A DNA stretch of 36,934 bases from Pseudomonadota bacterium (GCA_021821885.1 JAKARO010000019.1:1-36934); one strand, 5' to 3'; numbered from the stretch's first letter, positions 28,682 to 36,636 are shown. Notes: generated by a model from the letters alone, not told the origin. A program made the numbers and translations.

Positions 28682-28714
28682 GTCCACTGGGGCAATGAAC
28701 CCCGGGAGATGGCC

Positions 28715-29422
28715 ATGTTAACTACCACTTTCATCCGCAACACCACCAGGCATGCCGCTCTGGCTGCCGGTTTGCTGCTTGCCTCACCAGTCCATGCAGC
28801 TCCCTTTGGCAATATCATACCAGGAGCCGGAGTTATCCACCTCCCTGTCCGCAGCATGGTCGGGATGCATTTCATTCATGTAGTTCGCCAGCGTACAGAT
28901 TTTTCCTGCGGAGCTGCCTCTCTAGCCACCATTCTCAGATACGGCTTCAACCAGAAAGTAACAGAAAATTCTGTAATGAAAGGCCTCTTTACCGTAAGCA
29001 ATCCGGAAGAAGTTAAAAAAGTCGGATTTTCCATGCTGGATCTAAAAAGGTATGTGAACAGGCTTGGTCTTCATGGCGAAGGGTATGTAATCAGCGCTGA
29101 CAACCTGAAAAATGTCCACATTCCTGTCATTGTTCTTCTGGACCTCGGCGGCTACAAGCATTTCGTGGTCCTGGAAAAAACTGGCCAGAACAAGGTTTAT
29201 CTTGCTGATCCGGCACTAGGAAACCGCCAGATGCCCCTTGCCCAGTTTCACAAGGACTGGAACGGCATTGTTTTCGCCGTCTTCGGCAACGGATTCGACC
29301 CCCATTCTGTACTGCTTACTCCGCCAGAACCTCCAAGCGCACTCCGATTGCTGCACGGTGTCTTCCCTAAATCAAATTTGACGCCCGCACATTTCGGTTA
29401 TGACTACGTCAAATATTTTTGA
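28715..29422 (+). CDS. fapD: C39-type cysteine peptidase, FapD-like
   Basis: A 235-residue exported papain-fold peptidase. A signal peptide ends near VHA (residue 28). The catalytic residues are evident: Gln59 and Cys65 in QRTDFSCGAASLATIL, His149 in GGYKHFVVL and Asp165 in LADPALG. C39 domains normally sit on ABC transporters and cleave leader peptides, but here the domain is free-standing and periplasmic, as in FapD, which is linked to processing or secretion in Pseudomonas amyloid assembly. I use the ATG at 28715, with GGGAG seven bases upstream; an ATG at 28709 overlaps that site. It lies 17 bases before the next gene. Confidence 0.87.
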   Translation: MLTTTFIRNTTRHAALAAGLLLASPVHAAPFGNIIPGAGVIHLPVRSMVGMHFIHVVRQRTDFSCGAASLATILRYGFNQKVTENSVMKGLFTVSNPEEVKKVGFSMLDLKRYVNRLGLHGEGYVISADNLKNVHIPVIVLLDLGGYKHFVVLEKTGQNKVYLADPALGNRQMPLAQFHKDWNGIVFAVFGNGFDPHSVLLTPPEPPSALRLLHGVFPKSNLTPAHFGYDYVKYF

Positions 29423-29439
29423 CCGCCTGGAGACCAGTC

Positions 29440-30198
29440 ATGAACGCCTCAAAAATCCGAAAAGCTGTGACCCTAGGTTCAGGAATTTTTCTTGGCAGCT
29501 GGGCTATTTCTGCTCTCGCAGTAACCATGCCGCCGCCCATTCACGGGACGCCAGTTTCCAATATCATCCTGTCCCGCATGATAGGCAGGGGAGTAATTGG
29601 CGGAAGGATTGTCTATTTCGGCATTGAAATGCGCACCAACTGGACCAGCCCTGCCCAGAACACCCCAATGCAGGGCAATCTGAACATTGTTTTTAATACT
29701 ACCGGAAAGATGTTTCAGCCAACCATCACCTATTCTGCACTGAACAGTGACGCTCCCTATCAGCAGGCGCCTTCCGGCACGGAAACCAGCGGTGCTGGCC
29801 TGCGCAATATCCAGGGAATCCGGCAGGGTATCCAGATCAGTGGAAATACAAATTCCATCCAGAACGATATGACCCTTAACGTCGTCAATGGCGCTCCCTC
29901 CAGCTCCATTCCTGCAGGAACCACCCTGCTGGGTGGCGGAGTCACCCACAATGGGGATATCACGATGACCGTCTCTCCCAACCATCTGTCCATGCTGTTA
30001 AGCAATGGTGCCAACAGAATACAGCAGGGGATAGGCAGCAACGGCCTGTTCCAGTCGGCACAGGTACAGACTGATGGGAATCATATCCAGAACACCTTGG
30101 GTATGACTCTCGGCGTCAGTCCCATGCAGGCCGGAAACCAGGATCTGGCACTGTTACGCTCGCTTGTAAATGAGGGCAGATTTAACAGCATCCCCTAA
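29440..30198 (+). CDS. Exported protein with IQN motifs (FapE position)
   Basis: A 252-residue protein with a signal peptide cleaved near ALA (residue 27). The middle and C-terminal parts have recurring beta-type motifs: ISGNTNSIQNDMTLNV (133-148), NGANRIQQGIGS (189-200) and TDGNHIQNTLGMTLGV (211-226). These resemble one another and, loosely, curli-type repeat spacing. I do not recognise the family. Its position after the peptidase gene and before the operon terminator corresponds to fapE, whose product is a minor fibre component in Pseudomonas. GGAG lies about eight bases upstream of the ATG at 29440. It may be a minor fibre subunit, adaptor or cap; that is inference. Confidence 0.7.
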   Translation: MNASKIRKAVTLGSGIFLGSWAISALAVTMPPPIHGTPVSNIILSRMIGRGVIGGRIVYFGIEMRTNWTSPAQNTPMQGNLNIVFNTTGKMFQPTITYSALNSDAPYQQAPSGTETSGAGLRNIQGIRQGIQISGNTNSIQNDMTLNVVNGAPSSSIPAGTTLLGGGVTHNGDITMTVSPNHLSMLLSNGANRIQQGIGSNGLFQSAQVQTDGNHIQNTLGMTLGVSPMQAGNQDLALLRSLVNEGRFNSIP

Positions 30199-30221
30199 CA
30201 GGGACGGGAATCTTTTCGCAC

Positions 30222-30263
30222 CCTGTCTTGGACCTGCATCTGCAGGTCCAAGACAGGTTTTTT
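30222..30263 (+). terminator. Intrinsic terminator of the amyloid-like operon
   Basis: A perfect 17-bp stem (30222-30238 paired with 30241-30257) with a two-base loop is followed by TTTTTT (30258-30263). It lies 23 bases after the last operon gene. On the minus strand the hairpin is not followed by a T tract, so it should act mainly on the plus-strand transcript. Confidence 0.93.
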
Positions 30264-30617
30264 CGTACAGATTCCTCCTCAAGAAAACCCTGCACCGGCC
30301 TGAAATTCTGGAGGGCTGGATGCTGGGGTTCCGGGTAATGGCCTGCCCGGGTTTTCGCGCCCCTCCTTCCTGGAGAATTAGCCCAATAATGGCCAGCCCT
30401 GCGAGTTTTTGCGCGTTGCCGGAATAGGCCAATCCACGCTGGTTTGGCGGCAGGAAAGAAACTTCCGCAGACAAATTGCCCATCATCTGGCCAGGTCTGT
30501 GGAGAGCAGGGCGCGCTAGCTCCTGGAGGCATCAGACACCACAGCATGGCCAGAACAAAGGCGCCCTTTTTCAGGACTGAGCGGGTTGATGCACCCAGCC
30601 CCCGGAGGGGCTATAAC
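30264..30617. other. Intergenic stretch between convergent genes
   Basis: A 354-base stretch with no gene I can support. It contains two imperfect copies of TAATGGCC[TA]GCCC followed by GTTTT[CT]GCGC (starting near 30336 and 30387), and TGGAG-starting blocks 62 bases apart (30309, 30371). A GCCCC/GGGGC stem near 30595-30612 could end the beta-barrel gene's transcript but has no T tract. Confidence 0.4.
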
Positions 30618-31685
30618 CTAAAGGTCGTAGGGAATAGTTGCAGTGAGCTGGAAATTGGGAGCGCTGCTGGTCAGGCCAATACCCAGATTCATGATCATGG
30701 ATGTGTCCGGCGTAAAAGCATAGGTCAGACCAAGATTGGCTACCGCCACATTGGCCCCGCTTCCCACAATCGGTACCCAGCTTCCACCCAGGGCGCGTAT
30801 GTCCGTCTGCTGCTGGAGACGGTCTGCAAAGGAAGTACTCACGCTGAGACGTTCATTGAGAGCGTAAGCCACGCCAAGACTATACTGGAACGCGTCACCA
30901 AGCCGCACCTGGCCCGGCTGGACTACTCCCTGCGACGTGCTGATATCCGAAAAACTCCGCTGCAGATTGTAATAGTAACTGATATTGCCAAAGAAGATGG
31001 CCGGATCGGATGTCGAAACAAAGGAAAGTCCTGGCGTAAGGGTCCATACACCATTACCGGTAGGTTCCTTGGTTGGAACGGAAAGGTTGGTATTGTTCGG
31101 ATCAGGCTGGTACACCTTAATTCCATAGGGATTAATCCCTGTAGGTACCGTTACCAGCAGGCTGGCGGTCAGGCTTGGCCAGTTCCTCGATTCATTCAGA
31201 ATCTGGTAATATCCACCAAAACTTATATCCCCAAGCCGTGGTCCCCCAGAAGAAACTGTCGCTTCACTGTACTGGGTCGAGGAATAGTTGGCACCAGCAC
31301 TTTCATAGGTGCTCTGCCGATAGACCAGCGGGACGTTGACCACCAGCTGGACCCGCCGGCTAATGGGGACATACGCCGATTCGGTAAAGGTATAGATGCT
31401 GGATTTGACCTTGGAAACGTTAATGTTCCCCAGGAAAATTGCCCCAAGGGCCAGAAATCCATTGAGGTTAAGGGTATTGGAATCAGAATAGGCGTAGGAA
31501 ATGCTGGACTGCAGAGTTATGTTGTTATAGAAAAAATCCGTATTCTGCTGGAGAATTGCCTTTTTGCTGGCGGACTCTGGCGGGGCCTTGAGAGATGCCC
31601 CCCCGGCCACTCCTGCAACCGCATGCCCTGCAAGAAACAGGGTCCCGAAGGCTACCACACCCACTTGCCACGAGCGACTTGCCAT
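30618..31685 (-). CDS. Outer-membrane beta-barrel protein, FapF-like
   Basis: A 355-residue outer-membrane protein with a signal peptide cleaved near AVA (residue 24), a short polar N-terminal segment (about 25-55), then alternating hydrophobic strands of a beta-barrel. Regions such as [28 protein letters not shown] and [16 protein letters not shown] are typical of the phenol-degradation MetA-like/transporter family that includes FapF, the trimeric pore secreting Pseudomonas amyloid. The FapF coiled-coil segment is absent or short here. I start at the ATG at 31685 with GGAG nine bases upstream; longer starts lack a ribosome-binding site. Unlike in Pseudomonas, the gene faces the operon tail-to-tail. 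Confidence 0.75.
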   Translation of the reverse strand: MASRSWQVGVVAFGTLFLAGHAVAGVAGGASLKAPPESASKKAILQQNTDFFYNNITLQSSISYAYSDSNTLNLNGFLALGAIFLGNINVSKVKSSIYTFTESAYVPISRRVQLVVNVPLVYRQSTYESAGANYSSTQYSEATVSSGGPRLGDISFGGYYQILNESRNWPSLTASLLVTVPTGINPYGIKVYQPDPNNTNLSVPTKEPTGNGVWTLTPGLSFVSTSDPAIFFGNISYYYNLQRSFSDISTSQGVVQPGQVRLGDAFQYSLGVAYALNERLSVSTSFADRLQQQTDIRALGGSWVPIVGSGANVAVANLGLTYAFTPDTSMIMNLGIGLTSSAPNFQLTATIPYDL

Positions 31686-31751
31686 TGCCTTATTCTCCAT
31701 GCAGGATGCCGTGAATAATACCATAGCAGAAGCCGGCAAAACTATATTGTT

Positions 31752-31779
31752 TTGCTTTTTTTCAACCATGTGCTATTCT
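31752..31779 (+). promoter_or_regulatory. Candidate promoter of the cold-shock protein gene
   Basis: TTGCTT (31752-31757), a 16-base spacer, then an extended -10 TGCTATTCT (31771-31779). The start site would fall near 31787, giving a leader of about 35 bases, much shorter than the cspA leader of E. coli. Confidence 0.4.
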
Positions 31780-31821
31780 GACGATAGCCAGTTCGGCGAT
31801 CTTGATTATTTGGGGTGTAAC

Positions 31822-32025
31822 ATGGCGGTTGGTACAGTAAAGTGGTTTAATGACAGCAAGGGGTTTGGATTCATTACACCCGAAGATGGCAAGGAAGATG
31901 TGTTTGTGCACCATTCCGCCATTGAAGGGACCGGCTTCAAGACCCTGGCCGAGGGTGAAAGGGTGAGCTTTGAAGTCACCCGTGGCCCCAAGGGTCTGCA
32001 GGCTGAAAAAGTGCGCCGGGCGTAA
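31822..32025 (+). CDS. Cold-shock domain protein (Csp family)
   Basis: A 67-residue single cold-shock domain that binds single-stranded RNA or DNA and melts RNA structure. RNP1 is KGFGFI and RNP2 is VFVHH, after the standard start [14 protein letters not shown]. The ATG at 31822 is preceded by GGGGTG. It is divergent from the beta-barrel gene and convergent with the DeaD-type helicase gene, a natural partner in low-temperature RNA remodelling. Whether it is cold-induced or constitutive cannot be told from sequence. Confidence 0.95.
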   Translation: MAVGTVKWFNDSKGFGFITPEDGKEDVFVHHSAIEGTGFKTLAEGERVSFEVTRGPKGLQAEKVRRA

Positions 32026-32036
32026 CAACCCAACGC

Positions 32037-32057
32037 AGGGCGGAGTTTCTCCGCCCT
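32037..32057 (+). terminator. Hairpin between csp and the helicase gene
   Basis: AGGGCGGAG and CTCCGCCCT form a perfect nine-base stem around TTT, 11 bases after the csp stop. A C-rich stretch rather than a T tract follows, so it is either a weak intrinsic terminator or an mRNA-stabilising end. Its symmetry would let it serve both convergent genes. Confidence 0.6.
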
Positions 32058-32095
32058 CCCCCTTGCGGGGAAGTTGACCGGTCCAGATTCTTGCT

Positions 32096-33985
32096 TCACC
32101 GGTTTTTGTTTTTTCTGGCCTGCCCCTTATCTTTTGCCCCCTTTGCGAAATCTTTCTTTGTCACGGACGGGGCCACCTTTTTCTTGAGACCCAGCACCTC
32201 GCGCTCTTCGCGCTTCTCAACGGCTTTTCCATTCCGGCTTCTCGGGCCTTTTCCTGAGCCCTCTCTTGCTTCATCCAGGGAAGAAATCTGCAGCGGTCTC
32301 CCGCATACCCAAGTTTTCCTGAGATGCTGGAGAACCGAATCATGCAGATCTGCCGGGAGTTCCACGATGCTGTATTCGGATTCCAGCTGTACCTTGCGTA
32401 TGAGGCGGCTTGGTATGCCCGATTCATTGGCAATTGCGCCAACAATATTTTTTACCTGTGCACCATGGCTTGTCCCGACCTCAAGGCGGTAGAGACGCAT
32501 AGCCTGCCCTTCTTCCCTGCCCGATTTTTCTCCGCCGCTTCCGGCACGGTTTCTTTCCCTGGATGCAGCAGGGGGTTCGGCCTGCTGGCGGGACGGCATG
32601 CGACCCTGTCGCCCCTGTCCAGAAGACTCAGAGTCCAGGTGCCCCCGCAGTTCTGCCTCCGGGAGAAGCGGCTTGTCTTTCTGCACCAGATAGGCCAGCG
32701 CAGCCGCAATCTCACCAAGACCAGTGTCGTGCTCCTCCTGATAGGACGCTATCAGCGCCTCAAATGCCTGCAGGTCTTCGCTTCCCAGCACCGCTGTCAG
32801 CTGGTCCTTGAACTGGGCCATGCGGCGATCTGCGACATCGGCAAGGCTCGGCAGATGCATCGACTCAATGGTCTGGCCAGTAGCCCGCTCTATGGCTTTC
32901 AGCAGGTAGCGCTCCCGGGGAGCCACAAAAAGAATGGCTTCTCCCTTGCGTCCGGCCCTTCCCGTACGGCCTATCCGGTGGACATAGGCTTCCGTATCAT
33001 TCGGAATATCATAATTGATCACATGGGTAATCCGCTCTACATCCAGACCCCTGGCGGCCACATCCGTAGCAATCACAATGTCCAGGGAGCCCGACTTGAG
33101 CCGCTCGACCGTCTGTTCCCGCAACGCCTGGCTCATGTCACCATTAAGCGCGCCACATGCGTATCCCCGCGCTTCCAGGCGTTCCGCCAACTCCACCGTA
33201 GCTGTTTTGGTGCGGACAAAAATGATCCAGGCGTTACTCTCTTCAACTTCCAGAATTCTGGTAAGGGCATCCAGCTTGTGTGTGCCGGAAACCTGCCAGT
33301 AACGTTGCCGGATGGAAGAAACCGTCGTGGTAGCGCTCCGGATCCGGATTTCAACCGGGTCCCGCAAATAGGTTTTGGCTATACGGCGGATAGCCTCCGG
33401 CATCGTCGCTGAAAAAAGGGCTACCTGCCGCGTCTCGGGAGTGTGCTGCAGAATATCTTCGACAGCATCAATAAAACCCATGCGCAGCATCTCGTCGGCC
33501 TCGTCCAGCACCACCGCCTGCAGATGGTCCAGCACCAGTGTTTTACGCCGCAGATGGTCCTGTATCCGCCCAGGAGTCCCAACAACAACATGGACGCCCC
33601 GGCTAAGGTGCTTGAGCTGCAGCCCCATGGACTGGCCCCCATATATTGGGAGCACATGAAACCCTGGGAGAAATTTGGCGTAACTTTGCATGGCCTCCGC
33701 CACCTGGATTGCCAGTTCACGGGTAGGTGCCAGCACCATCAGTTGTGGCATGCGCAGATCAAGGCGGACCCCGCTCAGCAGGGGAAGGGCAAAAGCCGCC
33801 GTTTTTCCCGTCCCGGTTTGCGCGAGACCAATGACATCCCGGCCCTCAAGCAGGGGAGGAATACTTTGAGCCTGGATGGGAGAGGGCTGTTCATAGCCAA
33901 TCTCGGCAACAGCCCGCTGCAGGGGTTCCGCCAGGGCAAAATCAGAAAAACGGAGACCACTTTCAGCACTCATATCATTATCCAT
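32096..33985 (-). CDS. deaD: DEAD-box RNA helicase (DeaD/CsdA type)
   Basis: A 629-residue ATP-dependent RNA helicase of ribosome assembly and cold adaptation. The Q-motif (YEQPSPIQAQSIP), motif I AQTGTGKT, DEAD box VVLDEADEML, motif III SATMP, and C-terminal HRIGRTGRAGRKG are all present. Beyond the helicase core is a linker rich in charged residues, then a DbpA-type RNA-binding domain (about 500-575, MRLYRLEVG...GIPSRLIRKVQ) and a lysine/arginine-rich tail. The start at 33985 gives MDNDMSAE; an ATG at 33973 is equally plausible. It is convergent with the csp gene. Confidence 0.93.
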   Translation of the reverse strand: MDNDMSAESGLRFSDFALAEPLQRAVAEIGYEQPSPIQAQSIPPLLEGRDVIGLAQTGTGKTAAFALPLLSGVRLDLRMPQLMVLAPTRELAIQVAEAMQSYAKFLPGFHVLPIYGGQSMGLQLKHLSRGVHVVVGTPGRIQDHLRRKTLVLDHLQAVVLDEADEMLRMGFIDAVEDILQHTPETRQVALFSATMPEAIRRIAKTYLRDPVEIRIRSATTTVSSIRQRYWQVSGTHKLDALTRILEVEESNAWIIFVRTKTATVELAERLEARGYACGALNGDMSQALREQTVERLKSGSLDIVIATDVAARGLDVERITHVINYDIPNDTEAYVHRIGRTGRAGRKGEAILFVAPRERYLLKAIERATGQTIESMHLPSLADVADRRMAQFKDQLTAVLGSEDLQAFEALIASYQEEHDTGLGEIAAALAYLVQKDKPLLPEAELRGHLDSESSGQGRQGRMPSRQQAEPPAASRERNRAGSGGEKSGREEGQAMRLYRLEVGTSHGAQVKNIVGAIANESGIPSRLIRKVQLESEYSIVELPADLHDSVLQHLRKTWVCGRPLQISSLDEAREGSGKGPRSRNGKAVEKREEREVLGLKKKVAPSVTKKDFAKGAKDKGQARKNKNR

Positions 33986-34016
33986 TCATACCACGCAAAG
34001 AGAAACAGGACCGGCA

Positions 34017-34022
34017 CTATAC
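34017..34022 (-). promoter_or_regulatory. Candidate -10 element for the DEAD-box gene
   Basis: Minus-strand TATAGT lies 32 bases before the helicase start, within a spacer flanked by inverted AGAGAAA/TTTCTCT arms (34027-34033 and 33999-34005). The -35 is poor. The arms would form a stem in the leader region only if transcription began further upstream. Confidence 0.25.
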
Positions 34023-34053
34023 GCCATTTCTCTGAACTCTGCAGCGGACCCCA

Positions 34054-34677
34054 TCAGTCGGGCCCCAGAAAATTGCGCAGCCGGCCGGCAATATGAATAT
34101 CTGCAGATGGTCCAAAGGGGGTCCGGCCGAATATGAAACTGTCAGAAAAGGCATATTCATACCGGATATCCTGAAGCCCAAGACTCCCAAAAATGCGGTT
34201 TTCCCAGGAGCTGTCGTCCTGGTGGGGGACCAGGGTTGGCCAGCCATCTGGCTCCTCACTTTCGAGGACGGGTCCAAAAAAAACGGCTCCCGGAAGATTC
34301 CGCAGACGCAGGGCACAACTGCCCTCCGTTCGTCCGCCCATCGGCAGAAAATCAATAGTACGCGTTAACCGTAACCGGCCGTCAAGCGGAACATCCAGGG
34401 AAAGCCCCATATGTTGTCCTTCGACTGGCTGTGCCACTAACCGGACCCCCGCATTCCTCCACTGATCCAGATCTGTCGCTCCAAAACGGCTGGGCAGAAA
34501 CAGGATGTTCAGTGGCACATCCATTTGCAGAGAAGCCAGAAGATCCGTGCGGAAAACTGGTGCATTGACCAGAATGCCTCCAGCGTCCCTGTCTGCAATA
34601 TAAAAAACGGCAGGAGTTGTACCCCCACCTTCTATATAATAGATGTCCCGGTCAAAAAAATGGCAAAGCTGCTGCAT
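34054..34677 (-). CDS. Metallo-beta-lactamase-fold-like protein lacking metal ligands
   Basis: A 207-residue cytosolic protein whose first half follows the metallo-beta-lactamase pattern (AVFYIADRDAGGILVNAPVF, then NILFLPSRFGATDLDQWRNAGVRLV). The expected HxHxDH motif reads PSRFGATDLDQW, so the zinc ligands are absent and the later histidine sites are not evident. I infer an inactive or repurposed relative; the fold call is by pattern only and could be wrong. The ATG at 34677 is chosen because GGAGG lies eight bases upstream; an in-frame extension to 34734 has no support. It lies 68 bases before the helicase gene on the same strand. Confidence 0.65.
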   Translation of the reverse strand: MQQLCHFFDRDIYYIEGGGTTPAVFYIADRDAGGILVNAPVFRTDLLASLQMDVPLNILFLPSRFGATDLDQWRNAGVRLVAQPVEGQHMGLSLDVPLDGRLRLTRTIDFLPMGGRTEGSCALRLRNLPGAVFFGPVLESEEPDGWPTLVPHQDDSSWENRIFGSLGLQDIRYEYAFSDSFIFGRTPFGPSADIHIAGRLRNFLGPD

Positions 34678-35582
34678 GCGTCTGCCCTCCGGCCTTCCCG
34701 GTTCCACAGTGTCGCAAAATTGGTGTTTCTGCAACCCCCGCAGCCAATGTACTGCAGCAGGATTCTCCTTTTCTCCTACTGGACATCATGGGAGCCAATA
34801 CCCAGCGAGAATTCCGGGAACACCTGCCGCACCAGCATGGCCCTCAAATTTCCGGTGCGTTCCTGTTAGTATGGCATTTATGGAACAGATGGATGCACAC
34901 AGACCAACGGCAGATGGTGGTGCTGCATTTGGGCCAGCAGCCGGGATAAGGACAGAAAAGCTGGCGAAGGTGTCCGGCATGCCTCCCTTGCCGGTTCGCA
35001 GATGGTTGTGGGCCGTCTGCAGATCCAGCCCCCCTGCCGGCCAGGAGAGTGGCCTAAAAGCCAGTCGGAACACCCCTCGCGGTGAACCGGCCTCTCCATG
35101 ATTTCGGCTATCCCGCCGCCGGGAAAAACTGTTTTCAGGATTGTAGACGGCGGTGTCCAGCTGGTGCGCCCCATCGCCTTCCCGAGAAAACTGTTCACCG
35201 ATACCCGGCAGAGGATTTCGCTGGCCGTCGCCAATCTGCGGCGCCTCCCTACCTGGGCCATCAGGGGGTGGCAAGGCGACGGCAGGAGAAACCGCGTTGA
35301 ATCCCTGTTCCCGCCACCCCATGCGCAGGAGGAATCCACTCCTGACAGAGACCTGCACCCGGACTGCAAAACAGCTCCACGCACGGGCGCAGCCGACAGG
35401 GGCAAGCACTCCACCCTTATGGGAATGGCAGTACCATTTCTGCGGACCCGGGCCAAACCCCGAACAAGGGCACCAGCCATGACCAGCACGCTGCCGCCCA
35501 CTATGCAATGCCGGCCAGGCAGAAGACTGGCCAGCAACCAATTCGGGCAAACCATTCTGGAAACAGGACCGTGCAGGACTTC
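34678..35582. other. About 900 bases without a defensible gene
   Basis: All six frames were considered. Several frames are open for 100-250 codons on both strands because stops are rare in this GC-rich stretch, but none shows a recognisable motif, a good ribosome-binding site or sensible composition. Two plus-strand frames (34643-35101 and 35098-35586) meet in an ATGA, and a minus frame has a short hydrophobic start near 35530, but neither is convincing. It may contain a decayed gene, a long leader for the exchanger gene, or an unknown RNA. Confidence 0.5.
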
Positions 35583-36590
35583 ATGAATTTCATTTTACTC
35601 GCTTCCGCACTGCTGCTCATCCTGGCAGGTGCAGGGTTCTTTACCAACGCCCTGGAACACATAGGCCACCGCCTGGGGATTTCCGAGGGGGTAACAGGCT
35701 CCATTTTTGCCGCTGTAGGTACTGCCCTCCCGGAAACCATGGTACCCATCATTGCAATTTCTTTTACCGGCGGCACGCACAATCCAGAAATTGGCAGTGA
35801 AGTTGGCATCGGCGCCATACTGGGAGCTCCACTAATGCTTTCCACGCTTAGCCTGTTTCTGGTAGCCGCCTATGCCGGGGCAAGAAGGGGGTGGTATAGC
35901 AATTTGGTCCCCGAGCGGGCTGGGCTGCTGCGGGATCTCTCCTGGTTCCTTCTGGTATTTGGTCTTTCCGTTTTAACCCTCTTTGTTTCCCATCGGGAGC
36001 AGGCAGCAAGGGCAGGCATCACTATTGTACTGGTGCTGTCCTATTTTTTTTACATCCTGGTCACACTGCGCGCATCGGAGGGTCTTGTTGCTACAGGACA
36101 TGGCACACAAGCTGAAAAGCCCCTACACCTCGAGCGGACAGGGTTTCGGGCATCGCTTTTTATCGCCCTGCTCCAGATGGCCATCGGCCTGGCCGGGATC
36201 GTCTATGGCGCCCGGCTTTTTGTGAGCGGGGTAGAAAACCTGGCTGGCTCGCTGGGGGTCTCTGCCCTGATCGTTTCACTGCTTGTTGTGCCCGTAGCGA
36301 CAGAACTGCCAGAAAAAATCAATGCAATCCTCTGGGTCAAACGTAACAGGGACACCCTGGCGATCGGCAACATTACCGGGGCACTGGTCTTCCAGGGTTC
36401 CCTGCTGCCTGCTATTGGCATTTCCCTGACCACCTGGAAACCAACCCCACCTGTCCTCCTGGGAGCCGGCCTAACCCTGCTTGCTGCAGGATACCTGTTC
36501 CTGATCGTCCGAAGCGGCCGGGAGCTGAAGCCCATTTACTTTTTGTTCAATGGGCTCTGCTACCTGGCCTACTTCACCATCCTCATCTAG
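35583..36590 (+). CDS. Sodium/calcium exchanger family membrane protein
   Basis: A 335-residue inner-membrane protein with about ten helices in two inverted halves. The conserved alpha repeats are seen: GTALPETMVPIIA in the first half (about 48-60) and VPVATELPEKINAILW in the second (about 238-253), each with the glutamate that binds cation in the CaCA superfamily. The ion carried is not known. I start at the ATG at 35583, with AGGA about six bases upstream, giving an N-terminus that goes straight into helix 1. A longer frame from 35508 is not supported. A tRNA gene follows 46 bases downstream. Confidence 0.85.
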   Translation: MNFILLASALLLILAGAGFFTNALEHIGHRLGISEGVTGSIFAAVGTALPETMVPIIAISFTGGTHNPEIGSEVGIGAILGAPLMLSTLSLFLVAAYAGARRGWYSNLVPERAGLLRDLSWFLLVFGLSVLTLFVSHREQAARAGITIVLVLSYFFYILVTLRASEGLVATGHGTQAEKPLHLERTGFRASLFIALLQMAIGLAGIVYGARLFVSGVENLAGSLGVSALIVSLLVVPVATELPEKINAILWVKRNRDTLAIGNITGALVFQGSLLPAIGISLTTWKPTPPVLLGAGLTLLAAGYLFLIVRSGRELKPIYFLFNGLCYLAYFTILI

Positions 36591-36621
36591 GCTGGAATAC
36601 TCTTTCTGGCGCATTCGATGA

Positions 36622-36627
36622 TATAAT
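36622..36627 (+). promoter_or_regulatory. -10 element for tRNA-Arg
   Basis: A perfect TATAAT sits 10 bases before the tRNA-Arg gene. No good -35 is seen at 16-18 bases upstream. Confidence 0.5.
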
Positions 36628-36636
36628 GTTCGCCGT

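Noticed and set aside
28715-29422. C39 peptidase as part of a bacteriocin export system
   Set aside because: No ABC transporter, membrane-fusion protein or double-glycine leader peptide is present in the locus.
31740-31775. Sigma-54-like GG-N10-GC on the minus strand upstream of the beta-barrel gene
   Set aside because: Only the GG and GC and few flanking bases match; the rest of the -24 and -12 elements differ, unlike the perfect site at 26222.
34786-35555. Two long minus-strand frames of 225-254 codons
   Set aside because: They overlap each other, have no recognisable motif and improbable composition, and no good ribosome-binding site; they look like chance open frames in GC-rich DNA.
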